Source of the DNA: JBOGED01 sp050743625 | GTDB lineage: Bacteria; Actinomycetota; Nitriliruptoria; Euzebyales; Egibacteraceae | Length of the DNA stretch: 39,663 bases | NCBI GenBank assembly: GCA_050743625.1 | Contig: JBOGED010000196.1 | Location: forward strand, 1-39,663 | Direction of reading: 5' to 3' | Part shown: positions 6,687-15,271 of the stretch, piece by piece | How positions within the stretch are numbered: the first letter of the stretch is position 1 | Layout of the letters: each line of letters begins with the position of its first letter | Program-made: the position numbers and the translations under genes | The notes under the pieces: generated by a model | The model's database searches: none | What the model saw: the letters and a program-made list of their open reading frames with translations, nothing else | What the model was told of the DNA's origin: nothing

Positions 6687-8466
6687 GGTCTTCGTCCAGG
6701 ACTCCCCATCGGGGACGGACGGCGGCGTCGACGACCGCCGGGACGTCGCCGAGGATCTCATGGGCGGCGTCCACCATCCCGCCATTGACGATCTCGACGG
6801 CCTCGTCGGCGCGATCCGCGGGGACCTCGACGACCAGCTCGTCGTGCACGACGAGGACGGGTCCGTGCTCGGTCACGGGGTGGCCGTTCCGCGCGTCGCC
6901 GAACGCGGCGGTCAGGCGCCGCTCGACCTCGGCCAGCGCGAGCTTGATCATGTCGGCGCCGGCGCCCTGGATCGGGGCGTTGCGCGCGAGGGTGGTGAGG
7001 TGCTGGCCTCCTTCGATGTCGAACTTGCGGAGCCGCCCAAGCGGCGTCCGGACTCGACCCGTGCGGCGGGCGGTCGCCTCGGTGTCGGCGAGCCATTCGG
7101 CGACGCGTGGGAAGGCGGCGAAGTACCGGTCCATGACCTTTTGCGCGTCGGCGGGGGGCATACCCGTGGCACGGGCGAAGCCGGGCGCTCCCATCCCATA
7201 CATCAGGCCGAAGTTCAGGGCCTTCGCGGCGCCACGCTGCTCTGGCCGGACGGTGTCCTCGGGCTGGTCGAACACCATCGCCGCAGTGGTCCGGTGAAGG
7301 TCGCCGCCCCGGTGGAAGACCTCACTCAACGCCGCATCCGCGGAGACCGCCGCCAGGATCCGGAGCTCTTGCTGCGAGTAGTCGGCGACGATCAGCGCCT
7401 TTCCTGCAGCGCCGCCAAAGCAACAACGGTAGCGGGCGTCCTTCGGGATCTGGTGGAGGCTGGGCTCGCTGCACGCGATCCTGCCGGTCCCGACGATCTG
7501 CCGCCAGTCGGGGTGGACCCGACCAGTGCGCGGGTTCGCCGCCCGGTCGGCCCAGTCTCCACCCCAGTTCGACGTCACCTTGCTGACCTGGCGATACGCG
7601 AGGAGCGCGTCGACCGCGGGGGTCCCCGCATGGTCGCGGAGCGCGAACTCGCGCGTGGTCGTGACATCGACGCCGAGGCGGGCGAGCGCCTCACGGACCT
7701 TCTCGGGTGAGTCGAGGTTGACGGGCTCGGGACCGAACAGGTTCCGCGGGCTCGTCTCGCTGACGAGCGCGGCTTGGGCGGTTGCCTTCAACCCCGGCAG
7801 GTCGCGCTCCAGCGTGCCGACCAGCGCCCGCCAGCGGGCGGCGTCGAACGCCACCCCTCGCAGCTGGAGATCGGCGAGCACCGGCAGGGCGGCGAACTCG
7901 ATCTGCGCGATGCGGGTCAGCTTGTGGCCGACCAGCTCCCGCCACTGCTGATCGAAGATGCGCCAGGTCGCCGCCGCGTCGTCCGCCGCGTACTCGAGCT
8001 GCGCCTCGCTCAGCCGACCGGCTACCCACGCCGTCTCACGGATGGACTTGTCCAGCTCGACCCCCAGGCGGAAGGAGGCGATCTGCGCGAGGCCGTTGCC
8101 TGACGCGCTCTTGGCGCCTCCGTTCAAGAGCTGCTGCGCGAGCATCGTGTCGGCCACACGCGTGACGCGCAGGCCCGCCGCCGCAAGGAACCGCAGGTCG
8201 AACGCGCCATGGTGGAACACCTTCAGGACACCACGGTCGCCGAGCAAGGGCGCGAGGACGGCGGGGTCGAGCGTCGCCGTGTCCACCACGAGCACCGGCA
8301 GGTCCGGTCCCGCGCACAGCTGGACACAAAGCAGCGCCCCCTCGTGGGGATCCCAACCGCTGGTCTCGGTGTCGATCGCGACGATCTGCCGCCCCACGAC
8401 CCGCGACAGCCACTCCTGCGCCGCCGTGGCGGTGGTGGCATGAACGTACGGCTGTAGCCCGGGCAT
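6634..8466 (-). CDS. Family A DNA polymerase with 3'-5' exonuclease, no 5' nuclease
   Basis: 610 residues. The N-terminus is a DnaQ-like 3'-5' exonuclease: DTE at 32-34 (Exo I), FHHGAFD ending at D90 (Exo II) and Y159xxxD163 (Exo III), all intact, so proofreading is expected. The polymerase part has motif A (VADYSQQELRIL, from 360), motif B (RGAAKALNFGLMYG, 411-424) and motif C (VHDELV, H541-D542-E543). The 5'-3' exonuclease domain of housekeeping PolA (usually about 850-900 residues in actinomycetes) is absent. Exo-Pol forms of this size occur in phages and as extra chromosomal polymerases. Start ATG at 8464-8466. It converges on the CIS operon with a 53-base overlap and is divergent from the P-loop gene across about 70 bases. 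Role could be repair or a phage relic. Confidence 0.9.
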   Translation of the reverse strand: MPGLQPYVHATTATAAQEWLSRVVGRQIVAIDTETSGWDPHEGALLCVQLCAGPDLPVLVVDTATLDPAVLAPLLGDRGVLKVFHHGAFDLRFLAAAGLRVTRVADTMLAQQLLNGGAKSASGNGLAQIASFRLGVELDKSIRETAWVAGRLSEAQLEYAADDAAATWRIFDQQWRELVGHKLTRIAQIEFAALPVLADLQLRGVAFDAARWRALVGTLERDLPGLKATAQAALVSETSPRNLFGPEPVNLDSPEKVREALARLGVDVTTTREFALRDHAGTPAVDALLAYRQVSKVTSNWGGDWADRAANPRTGRVHPDWRQIVGTGRIACSEPSLHQIPKDARYRCCFGGAAGKALIVADYSQQELRILAAVSADAALSEVFHRGGDLHRTTAAMVFDQPEDTVRPEQRGAAKALNFGLMYGMGAPGFARATGMPPADAQKVMDRYFAAFPRVAEWLADTEATARRTGRVRTPLGRLRKFDIEGGQHLTTLARNAPIQGAGADMIKLALAEVERRLTAAFGDARNGHPVTEHGPVLVVHDELVVEVPADRADEAVEIVNGGMVDAAHEILGDVPAVVDAAVRPRWGVLDEDPIEPPGGAGYELASPPR

Positions 8467-8534
8467 TACCGAACAGTCTGCCGGAACCCTGAGACAGTCG
8501 TGTGCACGCAGGGCCGCCGCGGCACCTTGGTTGC

Positions 8535-9086
8535 ATGGGGATGCGGCAGGTCGTGGTGGTGTCCGGTTACCCCGGGGCGGGCAAGACGACGCTGGCGGTG
8601 CCCCTCGCGGAGGCGCTCGGCTTCCCCTTGCTTGCCAAGGATGTCATCAAGGAGCAGCTCTTCGACTCGTTGGGACCAGGTCTCCAGGATCCCTTGGCAT
8701 GGTCGCGGCGCCTGGGTAACGCCGCGATGGAGCTGCTATGGGGGTTGGCGCGTTGGTGTCCCCAGGTCGTTCTGGAGGCGAACTTCCGTCCACGAAGCGC
8801 CTACGAGCGGGCGAAGCTCGCGGGGCTCGCCGACCAGCCCGTCGAGGTGTACTGCCGCTGTCCCCCCGAGGTGGCGTCCCGGCGGTTCGCGGAGCGGGCT
8901 CGCCTGTCCAGCCATCACCCCGCGCATGTCCTCTCCGCCCTCTCCCCTGAGCTGTTGGACGAGTACGGCGCTCCTCTCGCCCTTGGGCCCGTGCTTGAGG
9001 TCGACACGACCCGCCCGATCGAGGTGCGCCCGCTCGCCGAGGCCGTTCGCGCCATGCTCGAAACCGGAAACGTTCAACGTCCTTGA
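8535..9086 (+). CDS. P-loop kinase-like ATPase
   Basis: Short AAA/zeta-toxin-like P-loop protein. The Walker A motif GYPGAGKTT lies about 10 residues from the start, followed by AEALGFPLLAKDVIKEQLFD, a pattern of small ATP-dependent kinases (chloramphenicol phosphotransferase, shikimate kinase-like and zeta-like folds). VVLEANFRPRSAYERAK looks like the substrate-binding half, and CRCPPEVASRRFAERARLSSHHP resembles the lid with several arginines. In-frame starts are GTG at 8502, ATG at 8535 and ATG at 8541; the Walker strand position favours 8535 or 8541, giving 183 or 181 residues. No partner antitoxin is visible. Substrate unknown. The stop overlaps the -35 element of the promoter at 9083. 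Confidence 0.75.
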   Translation: MGMRQVVVVSGYPGAGKTTLAVPLAEALGFPLLAKDVIKEQLFDSLGPGLQDPLAWSRRLGNAAMELLWGLARWCPQVVLEANFRPRSAYERAKLAGLADQPVEVYCRCPPEVASRRFAERARLSSHHPAHVLSALSPELLDEYGAPLALGPVLEVDTTRPIEVRPLAEAVRAMLETGNVQRP

Positions 9087-9125
9087 CATCTGCCAGAACC
9101 CGACTATTATCGAACACATGTTCTC
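9083..9125 (+). promoter_or_regulatory. SigA-type promoter with overlapping LexA (SOS) box
   Basis: TTGACA (9083-9088) and TATTAT (9105-9110) are separated by 16 bases, an excellent vegetative promoter. TCGAACACATGTTCTC (9110-9125) directly follows and contains GAACacatGTTC, which fits the Gram-positive/actinobacterial LexA operator (GAAC-N4-GTTC with CGAAC on the left). Binding there would block the promoter. An AAGGAG ribosome site and an ATG at 9168 lie downstream on the same strand, but no recognisable SOS gene follows. Confidence 0.7.
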
Positions 9126-9167
9126 CACCCGTTCAGCGGTTCCGCTCCCTCAAGGAGTCAACGCGCG

Positions 9168-9410
9168 ATGCCGATCACCGACCCTCCACGCCCGCCGCGC
9201 ATTTTCGCCTCGATCACTGGTCGGCCGTGCCCGGCAACGCTTGGCCGCGGCGGCGCGCGCGGCGCGCGGCCGCTTCCCGTGCCGCCATCTCCTTCGCCTC
9301 GCCGACGGTTGGCGCCGTACCGCCAAGGTGGGCGGGCAGCCACCAACGGTCGTCGTCGCCGGCCGGCTCGTCGGGGTAGGCGGCGGCGGCGCGGTCCACC
9401 AGCTCCCTGA
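9168..9410 (+). other. Small open frame behind the LexA-box promoter (doubtful gene)
   Basis: This 80-residue frame begins with an ATG at a correct distance from AAGGAG and about 45 bases after the LexA box. The first 15-20 residues (MPITDPPRPPRIFASITG) lie outside any other gene, but from base 9214 it runs antisense to the end of the acyltransferase gene and becomes Arg/Pro-rich, as shadow frames in GC-rich DNA do. Either the true SOS-controlled gene was lost after its first codons, or a very short peptide is made. No family is recognised. Confidence 0.2.
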
Positions 9411-9999
9411 TCCTCGCCATCAGGAGGTCGGTGACCTGCGTCGGGTCCTCGTCCGGCTGATACTCGACCGGTTCGCCAAACACCACCGTGATCGGCACGC
9501 CTCTCTGCAGGTTACGAGGGCGACCTTTCGTAAGGATCCGCTGGCTACCCCACACCGCTCCTGGCACGAGCGGCGCACCGGCCGTGATCGCCATGCGTGC
9601 GGCGCCGTTCTTGCCCGGTGCGGGCACGAACGAGCGACTGATCGTCCCCTCGGGGAACATCCCGATCAGCTGACCCGCACGCAGCGCGTCGACAGAGGCG
9701 GTCAACGCGTCCGTGGCCCGCCCGTACCGGTCGACGGGGATGTGCTTCATCCCACGCATCAACGGACCAGCCACACGATGGTCAAAGATCTCCTGCTTCG
9801 CGAGGAACCGTAAGAGCCGGCCGCGTGGCCGCACGCCGTACCCGACAAAGGTGAAGTCGAGGTAGCCGACGTGGTTCGTCGCCACGACACCCGGCCCCTG
9901 GGCCGGGACGTGCTCTGCGCCTTCGATGGTGATCGGCCAGTTCATGACCTTGAACATCGTCACGGTCATGCCGATCACGGGCGGGTACACGAGCTCCAT
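9214..9999 (-). CDS. Lysophospholipid (1-acylglycerol-3-phosphate) acyltransferase, PlsC-like
   Basis: 261 residues of the PlsC/LPLAT superfamily, which transfers acyl groups to lysophosphatidate or related acceptors at the inner membrane face. Block I NHVGYLD (NHx4D, about 42-48) supplies the catalytic His-Asp pair. Block III FPEGTISRS (about 115) binds the glycerol phosphate, and GAPLVPGAVWGSQ forms block IV. The N-terminus (VYPPVIGMTVTMFKVMNWPITIEG) is the usual interfacial segment without a clear signal peptide. The C-terminal 35 residues are Ala/Arg-rich and probably disordered. The gene lies head-to-tail with the M23 peptidase (26-base gap), so they may be cotranscribed. Confidence 0.9.
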   Translation of the reverse strand: MELVYPPVIGMTVTMFKVMNWPITIEGAEHVPAQGPGVVATNHVGYLDFTFVGYGVRPRGRLLRFLAKQEIFDHRVAGPLMRGMKHIPVDRYGRATDALTASVDALRAGQLIGMFPEGTISRSFVPAPGKNGAARMAITAGAPLVPGAVWGSQRILTKGRPRNLQRGVPITVVFGEPVEYQPDEDPTQVTDLLMARIRELVDRAAAAYPDEPAGDDDRWWLPAHLGGTAPTVGEAKEMAAREAAARRARRRGQALPGTADQ

Positions 10000-10025
10000 C
10001 GCGACAGGTTATCGGGGTTGCATCG

Positions 10026-11048
10026 TCAGAAGCAGGCCGCGGCGGCGAACGGGTAGGGGTTCGCGTTCCCCCCTCCTCCGGGGCGGACCTCCATGTGGAC
10101 GTGCGGTGCACCGCCCCGGGCGTTGCCTGTGTCGCCGTTGTACGCGATCAGCTCCCCGGCGGCGACCTTCTTGCCAGGCCCATACGAGGGGAGGATAGAA
10201 GCGAGGTGAGCGTAGTAATACAAGTTGCCATCGTCCCCCAGCAGGTACACGGCAAGCCCACCGAGCCCTGAGTTGGAGTGGCGCAGGATCCGGCCGTCCG
10301 TGATCGCGTACACGTCGCCGCCGTAAGGAGCGAACATGTCGACACCCTTGTGGCTCCGCCCGCCAGAGCGAGGGGCACCCCAGGTGTTACGGAAATGGTA
10401 GGGAACGCCCATCGGGCAGGCGTAGACGCCCCGCTGACCCGCCCGGGAGACTTGCCGCTGGCGCTCCAGGCGACTGGCGACGTCAGCCTCCGTCGCCTTC
10501 ACGCGCCGGAAGGCAGCCTCGAGGTCAGTACGGAGCACGGCGACCCGCGCCTCACTGGTCCGCAGTGTGGCGAGTACACCGTCGAGCTCCGCCTGGCGAG
10601 AGGCCAGCGCGGCGCGAGAGATCACCGCCCGTTCCTCACTCTCACGCTCGCGCAGCCCGAGACCGGCCAGCATCCGGCTCCGCTCCAGCACGTCACTCGG
10701 CTGGACGGCGGCCATCAGCTCGCCCACGGGCCCGAACTCGCCGTACATATAGGCCTGGACGGCCTGGGCCGTCAGGATCTGTCGCGCGTCGAAGGCCTCG
10801 CGCTGCAACGCGGTCACGTCCGACTCCAGGCGACCCCGTTTGGTTTGGGCGTCGGTTATCGCGACGTTGAGTCGCTCGACCTCCGCGGTCATCGCGTCAA
10901 GGTCATGCTCCAAGCGTTGGCGCTCACCACGAATCCGGTCCAACTCGGGATTTGGCACGCCTTGCGCGAACGCGGGATACACATCGGCCACGGCAAGTAC
11001 CGACACAAGCGCAGCAAAGAACAGGAACTGCAAATGTCGGGTAAGCAC
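10026..11048 (-). CDS. Secreted M23 family peptidase with coiled coil
   Basis: Exported murein endopeptidase-like protein. From the GTG at 11048 the product starts VLTRHLQFLFFAALVSVLAVADVYPAFAQ, a Sec signal peptide; an ATG seven codons upstream (11069) is possible but has no ribosome site, whereas GGTGGTGA precedes the GTG. A long coiled coil follows (ELDRIRGERQRLEHDLDAMTAEVERL through RQVSRAGQ), as in EnvC/NlpD-type activators. The C-terminal LytM domain has SHKGVD (zinc ligands H and D) and HVHME (HxH), plus GDTGNARGGAPHVH. Because both metal motifs are complete, activity on peptidoglycan peptides is expected. Divergent from meaA over a 265-base intergenic region. Confidence 0.9.
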   Translation of the reverse strand: MLTRHLQFLFFAALVSVLAVADVYPAFAQGVPNPELDRIRGERQRLEHDLDAMTAEVERLNVAITDAQTKRGRLESDVTALQREAFDARQILTAQAVQAYMYGEFGPVGELMAAVQPSDVLERSRMLAGLGLRERESEERAVISRAALASRQAELDGVLATLRTSEARVAVLRTDLEAAFRRVKATEADVASRLERQRQVSRAGQRGVYACPMGVPYHFRNTWGAPRSGGRSHKGVDMFAPYGGDVYAITDGRILRHSNSGLGGLAVYLLGDDGNLYYYAHLASILPSYGPGKKVAAGELIAYNGDTGNARGGAPHVHMEVRPGGGGNANPYPFAAAACF

Positions 11049-11313
11049 GGTTCTGCAGTCACCACCCATGTAGAGGACAGGGGGAAGGCAGAGAAAGACC
11101 GTGAGAGGCCCGGGGGGGCGGGGAAGTCCACCACGGTGCACCACCGAGGCCACGCCTCACGGCCACAGCTCGGATGGCCAGAAGGGTAGTAAGGACGGGG
11201 CCAGATTCCAAACACCCGGGTCGCGACGCGCAGCGGTCGCGCACTCGGGAAGGGCCGAGACGAGGGAAGCCGCGACGGCAAGATGGGGGGAGCGCTCCGG
11301 ACCAGGAGGGATC

Positions 11314-13290
11314 ATGCCTGCTCACGACCGCGATCGCCCGTGGCTGATGAGGACCTACTCCGGGCACTCGTCGGCGAAGGCTTCAAACGAGCTGTACCGC
11401 CACAATCTCGCGAAGGGGCAGACCGGTTTGTCGGTCGCGTTCGATCTTCCGACCCAGACGGGATACGACTCGGACCATGCGCTCGCGCGCGGTGAGGTCG
11501 GCAAGGTGGGCGTGCCGGTGTGCTCCGTCGACGACATGCGGACGTTGTTCGACGGCATTCCCCTCGGCGAGATGAACACGTCGATGACGATCAACGCGAC
11601 GGCCGCGTGGTTGCTCGCGCTTTACGTGGCGGTTGCGACAGAGCAGGGCGCGGCGCGGGGAACGTTGGCGGGGACGACGCAGAACGACATCCTCAAGGAG
11701 TACCTGTCGCGGGGAACCTACGTCTTCCCGCCGGCCCCGAGCTTGCGCCTGACCAGCGACATCATCACCTACACGGTGTCCGCCCTCCCGAGGTGGAACC
11801 CGGTCAACGTCTGCAGCTACCACCTGCAGGAGGTCGGCGCGACCCCGGTCCAAGAGGTCGCGTACACGCTCGCGAACGCGACGGCCATCTTGGACGAGGT
11901 GCGCCGATCCGGCCGTGTGCCCGCCGCCGACTTCCCGCGCGTGGTCGGAAGGATCAGCTTCTTCGTGAACGCGGGCATCCGCTTTGTCGAAGAGATCGCG
12001 AAGCTTCGGGCGATGGCCGCGATGTGGGACGAGCTGTGCAGGACGCGCTACGGCGTAGCCGACGAACGGCTGCGCCGCTTCCGGTACGGCGTGCAGGTGA
12101 ACTCGCTTGGGTTGACCGAGGCGCAACCCGAGAACAACATCGTCCGGATCCTTCTAGAGCTGCTCGGGGTCACGCTGTCGAAGAACGCGAGGGCGCGCGC
12201 GGTCCAACTGCCGGCTTGGAACGAGGCATTGGGGTTGCCGAGGGCGTGGGATCAGCAACTCGCGCTGCGCACGCAGCAGATCCTGGCCTATGAGACCGAC
12301 CTGCTTGAGCGCGGCGACCTGTTCGAAGGCTCAAAGGTCATGGCCGACCTCGAAGAGGAGATCACCGAGGGTGCCCGGGCCGAGCTCGCGCGGGTGCTCG
12401 ATCTGGGTGGCACCGAGGCGATCTCCTCCGCCGTCGAGTACATGAAGGCCGAGCTGGTCCGCTCCAACGCCCAGCGGCTGCGGCGCATCGAGGCCGGGCA
12501 GCAGGTCGTGGTGGGGGTCAACGCGTACACCGAGACGGAAGCCTCCCCGCTGACGTCCGACCTTGACGGCGGCTACCTCAGGATCGATCCCGAGTCCGAG
12601 GCCGCCCAGATCTCGCGCCTCGAGGCGTTCCGCGCGAGGAGGGACGGAGTCGCCGTACGGCGGTCACTGGACGAGCTGCGCCGCGCGGCCGCGGCTGGCG
12701 AGAACGTCATGCCGGCATCCGTGGCGGCCGCCCGTGCGGGCGCGACAACCGGTGAGTGGACCGACGCGCTTCGGGACGTGTTCGGAGAGTACCGGGGGCC
12801 AACGGGAGTACGCGGGCACGCGATGCCGCTCGGCCAGGGCGAGGACGCGCTCGCGTCGGCGAGAGCGCGCGTGGCGGCGGCTGAGCGGCGGATCGGCGGC
12901 AAGGTGCGGCTCCTCGTCGCCAAGCCAGGCCTGGACGGGCACTCGTCCGGCGCGGAGCAGATCGCGGTCCGCGCCCGCGACGCCGGCTACGAGGTCATCT
13001 ACGAGGGCATCCGCCGCACCCCCGCGCAGATCGTCCGCGCGGCCGTCGACGAGGACGTCCACGTGGTCGGACTTTCGATCCTGTCCGGGTCGCACGCCTC
13101 GCTCGCGCCGGAGGTCCTCGCCGGCCTCCGCGCGGAGGGTTGCGACGCCCCCGTGGTGGTCGGCGGCATCATCCCACCCGCCGACGCCGAGACACTCCGC
13201 GCCGCGGGCATCGCCGCCGTCTACACCCCCAAGGACTACCAGCTCAGCCACATCGTCGGCGACATCGCCGACCTCGTCGGAGTTGAATAA
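11314..13290 (+). CDS. meaA: Ethylmalonyl-CoA mutase (MeaA-type, B12-dependent)
   Basis: 658 residues; catalyses ethylmalonyl-CoA to methylsuccinyl-CoA in the ethylmalonyl-CoA pathway of acetyl-CoA assimilation, also a source of polyketide extender units. The N-terminal mutase barrel has RPWLMRTYSGHSSAKASNELYR, GLSVAFDLPTQTGYDSDH, GEMNTSMTINATAAWLLALY and GTTQNDILKEYLSRGTYVFPP, closest in my recollection to Streptomyces MeaA and not to methylmalonyl-CoA mutase. The C-terminal cobalamin domain has the DxHxxG lower-ligand motif DGHSSG (D541-G546) and GLSILSGSH. The ATG at 11314 is chosen for its AGGAGGGA ribosome site; 71 upstream codons in frame lack family similarity. No crotonyl-CoA carboxylase gene is adjacent. 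Confidence 0.9.
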   Translation: MPAHDRDRPWLMRTYSGHSSAKASNELYRHNLAKGQTGLSVAFDLPTQTGYDSDHALARGEVGKVGVPVCSVDDMRTLFDGIPLGEMNTSMTINATAAWLLALYVAVATEQGAARGTLAGTTQNDILKEYLSRGTYVFPPAPSLRLTSDIITYTVSALPRWNPVNVCSYHLQEVGATPVQEVAYTLANATAILDEVRRSGRVPAADFPRVVGRISFFVNAGIRFVEEIAKLRAMAAMWDELCRTRYGVADERLRRFRYGVQVNSLGLTEAQPENNIVRILLELLGVTLSKNARARAVQLPAWNEALGLPRAWDQQLALRTQQILAYETDLLERGDLFEGSKVMADLEEEITEGARAELARVLDLGGTEAISSAVEYMKAELVRSNAQRLRRIEAGQQVVVGVNAYTETEASPLTSDLDGGYLRIDPESEAAQISRLEAFRARRDGVAVRRSLDELRRAAAAGENVMPASVAAARAGATTGEWTDALRDVFGEYRGPTGVRGHAMPLGQGEDALASARARVAAAERRIGGKVRLLVAKPGLDGHSSGAEQIAVRARDAGYEVIYEGIRRTPAQIVRAAVDEDVHVVGLSILSGSHASLAPEVLAGLRAEGCDAPVVVGGIIPPADAETLRAAGIAAVYTPKDYQLSHIVGDIADLVGVE

Positions 13291-13314
13291 CGCCTCGAGC
13301 GAACCGCAGCCACG

Positions 13315-14520
13315 TCACAGGATGGGGTAGCCGTGGGCGCGCAATGCGGCGACGACGCTGGCGATGTGGGCGGTGCCGCGGGTTTCGATCTCTAGGTGGA
13401 CCTCGACGTCGAGGACGCCGAGGCGTGTGCCGTGGCGGTGGTGGTTGATGCCGATGATGTTCGCGCCTTGGTCGGCGAGCAGCGCGAGGAGGCGTGACAG
13501 GGCCCCGGGCTGGTCGCGGAGTGTGGTCCGGATGGCGAGGTACCGGCCCTCCTCGTACATGCCGGACTGGATGATGCGAACGAGCAAGAGTGGGTCGACG
13601 TTACCGCCGGCAAGGACGGCGACGACGGGGTCGGGCCAATGGCTGCCGCGCTCAAGGACGGCGGCGAGGCTGGCGGCGCCGGCCGGCTCGACGATCTGCT
13701 TGGTGCGCTCGGCGAGCAGCAAGACCGCGCGGGCGATCGCCTCGTCGCTGACGGTGACGACCTCGTCGACCAGCGCTTCGATGTGCGCGAGCGTCAGCGT
13801 CCCGGGAGTCTTCACCGCGATGCCGTCCGCGAAGGTGCTCAGGCGGTCCAGGGTGGTGATCGATCCCGCCGCGAGCGCACCGGTCACGCAGGCGGCGCCG
13901 ACGGCCTCGACCCCCACAACGCGGACGTCGGGTCGCGTGGCCTTGACCGCGGCGGCGATGCCAGAGACGAGCCCACCGCCGCCGACGGGGACCACGACGG
14001 TCCGCAACTCGGGCACCTGGTCGAGCAGCTCAAGCCCAAGCGTCCCCTGCCCGGCGATCACGTCCGGGTGGTCGAACGGGTGGATCTCGACGCTTCCGTG
14101 CTCGGCGGCCCATTCCCTACAGGCCGCGTAGGCGTCGTCGAACGTCTCGCCGGCGAGTCGCACCGAGGCCCCGTACCGGCGCGTCGCCTCCACCTTTGGA
14201 AGCGCCGCCGCCGCGGGCATGAAGACCGTGGCCCGCACCCCGAGCAGGCTCGCCGACAGCGCGACGCCCTGGGCGTGGTTGCCTGCCGATGCGCAGACGA
14301 CGCCGCGAGCTTTCTCCACGTCGGAGAGGAGGCAGAGCCGGTTGTAGGCGCCTCGGATCTTGAACGACCCGGTGCGCTGGAGGTGCTCCCACTTCAGCAG
14401 CGTCGAAACTCCCGCGAGATCGGAGATGGCCTGCGAGCGCTCAACGGGCGTGCGCCGGGCGACGGTCGCGAGGCGTCCCGCCGCCGCGACGATCGCAGGC
14501 AGAGCGACGAGGTCAGCCAT
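13315..14520 (-). CDS. ilvA: Threonine ammonia-lyase with ACT-like domain
   Basis: 401-residue PLP enzyme converting L-threonine to 2-oxobutanoate and ammonia. The PLP lysine sits in GSFKIRGAYNR (K54), the substrate loop is SAGNHAQGVA, and the phosphate-binding glycine loop is VPVGGGGLVSG (about 177). From about 326 the C-terminus is one ACT-like module (TTLRDQPGALSRLLALLADQGANIIGINH). Length and single ACT match the shorter form common in actinomycetes, which may be biosynthetic or catabolic; the sequence does not decide. Its start lies 22 bases beyond the stop of the SCO1664-type gene on the same strand, so it can be the last gene of that operon. Converges with meaA across 24 bases. Confidence 0.92.
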   Translation of the reverse strand: MADLVALPAIVAAAGRLATVARRTPVERSQAISDLAGVSTLLKWEHLQRTGSFKIRGAYNRLCLLSDVEKARGVVCASAGNHAQGVALSASLLGVRATVFMPAAAALPKVEATRRYGASVRLAGETFDDAYAACREWAAEHGSVEIHPFDHPDVIAGQGTLGLELLDQVPELRTVVVPVGGGGLVSGIAAAVKATRPDVRVVGVEAVGAACVTGALAAGSITTLDRLSTFADGIAVKTPGTLTLAHIEALVDEVVTVSDEAIARAVLLLAERTKQIVEPAGAASLAAVLERGSHWPDPVVAVLAGGNVDPLLLVRIIQSGMYEEGRYLAIRTTLRDQPGALSRLLALLADQGANIIGINHHRHGTRLGVLDVEVHLEIETRGTAHIASVVAALRAHGYPIL

Positions 14521-14542
14521 CCCCGGATACTAGTGGGGCAGC

Positions 14543-15271
14543 CTAGAGCGGCGGCCAGGGATAGGGGCGGCGGTGCTCGTCGAGGTCCGGCAGCGCCTCC
14601 AGCTTGGCGAGGGTCTTCGCCCGGAGCTCCAGGACTCCGAGCTCTCTGGGGCTGAGCAGGCAGCCGATCGCCTCCGCCAGCTCATGGGTGGGGTCGGACA
14701 AGGCGTCGGCGAGCCGCACCAGATCTTCGTGCCAGGACACCTCCAGCTCGGCAGGCCCAAGGTCCCAGACGACGGTGCGCAGCTTCGTCTGGACATGGAA
14801 GCAGACACCATGATCGATGCCGTAGAGGCAGGCGTCCTCGCCAAGCAAGATGTGGCTCGCCTTGCGGTCGGCGTTGTTCACCAGCAGGTCGAACGTGGCG
14901 ATGCGCGCCAGCTCACGGTCATGGCAGCTGTCCTCGACCAGGGTGAAGTAGTGGATCCGTGGGTCGTGCGGGATGAACAGCTGCACGGAGCCGTGGCCCA
15001 TCGGGCCGTCGCGCAGCACCGTCGGGGGGACGATGCGCCAGCCCAGGAAGTCGCTCACGAGCCAGGCGGCGACCTCACGCTGGCACAGCGTTCCCTCTGG
15101 AAAGTCCCACAGGGGGCGCTCACCGCGCCGGGGCTTATAGATCGCGTGCATACCCCATCCGCGCGGCCCGACCTGCGCGAGCAGCGTGTGGTTGCTCGCG
15201 TTCGCCAGGAACCCGCGCGCTTTCAGCTCGCCTGTGGCCAGGCGATCCATCGTCACGGCTTCAGCGGTCAC
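14543..15271 (-). CDS. SCO1664-family protein (kinase-like fold)
   Basis: 242 residues if started at the GTG at 15271, which overlaps the upstream DUF3090 stop as GTGA; MDRLATGELKARG at 15250 is the alternative start. It belongs to a family conserved across actinobacteria that looks like a small phosphatidylinositol 3/4-kinase-like or HipA-like fold. Visible signs are GMHAIYKPRRGERPLWDFPEGTLCQREVAAWLVSDFLGW (ATP-lysine and helix region), ARIATFDLLVNNADRKASHIL (catalytic-loop-like N-x-x-D-R) and LYGIDHGVCFH (metal Asp). Substrate unknown. Second or third gene of the phosphatase-DUF3090 set, which in many actinomycetes lies beside mshC (mycothiol), though mshC is not here. Confidence 0.82.
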   Translation of the reverse strand: MTAEAVTMDRLATGELKARGFLANASNHTLLAQVGPRGWGMHAIYKPRRGERPLWDFPEGTLCQREVAAWLVSDFLGWRIVPPTVLRDGPMGHGSVQLFIPHDPRIHYFTLVEDSCHDRELARIATFDLLVNNADRKASHILLGEDACLYGIDHGVCFHVQTKLRTVVWDLGPAELEVSWHEDLVRLADALSDPTHELAEAIGCLLSPRELGVLELRAKTLAKLEALPDLDEHRRPYPWPPL

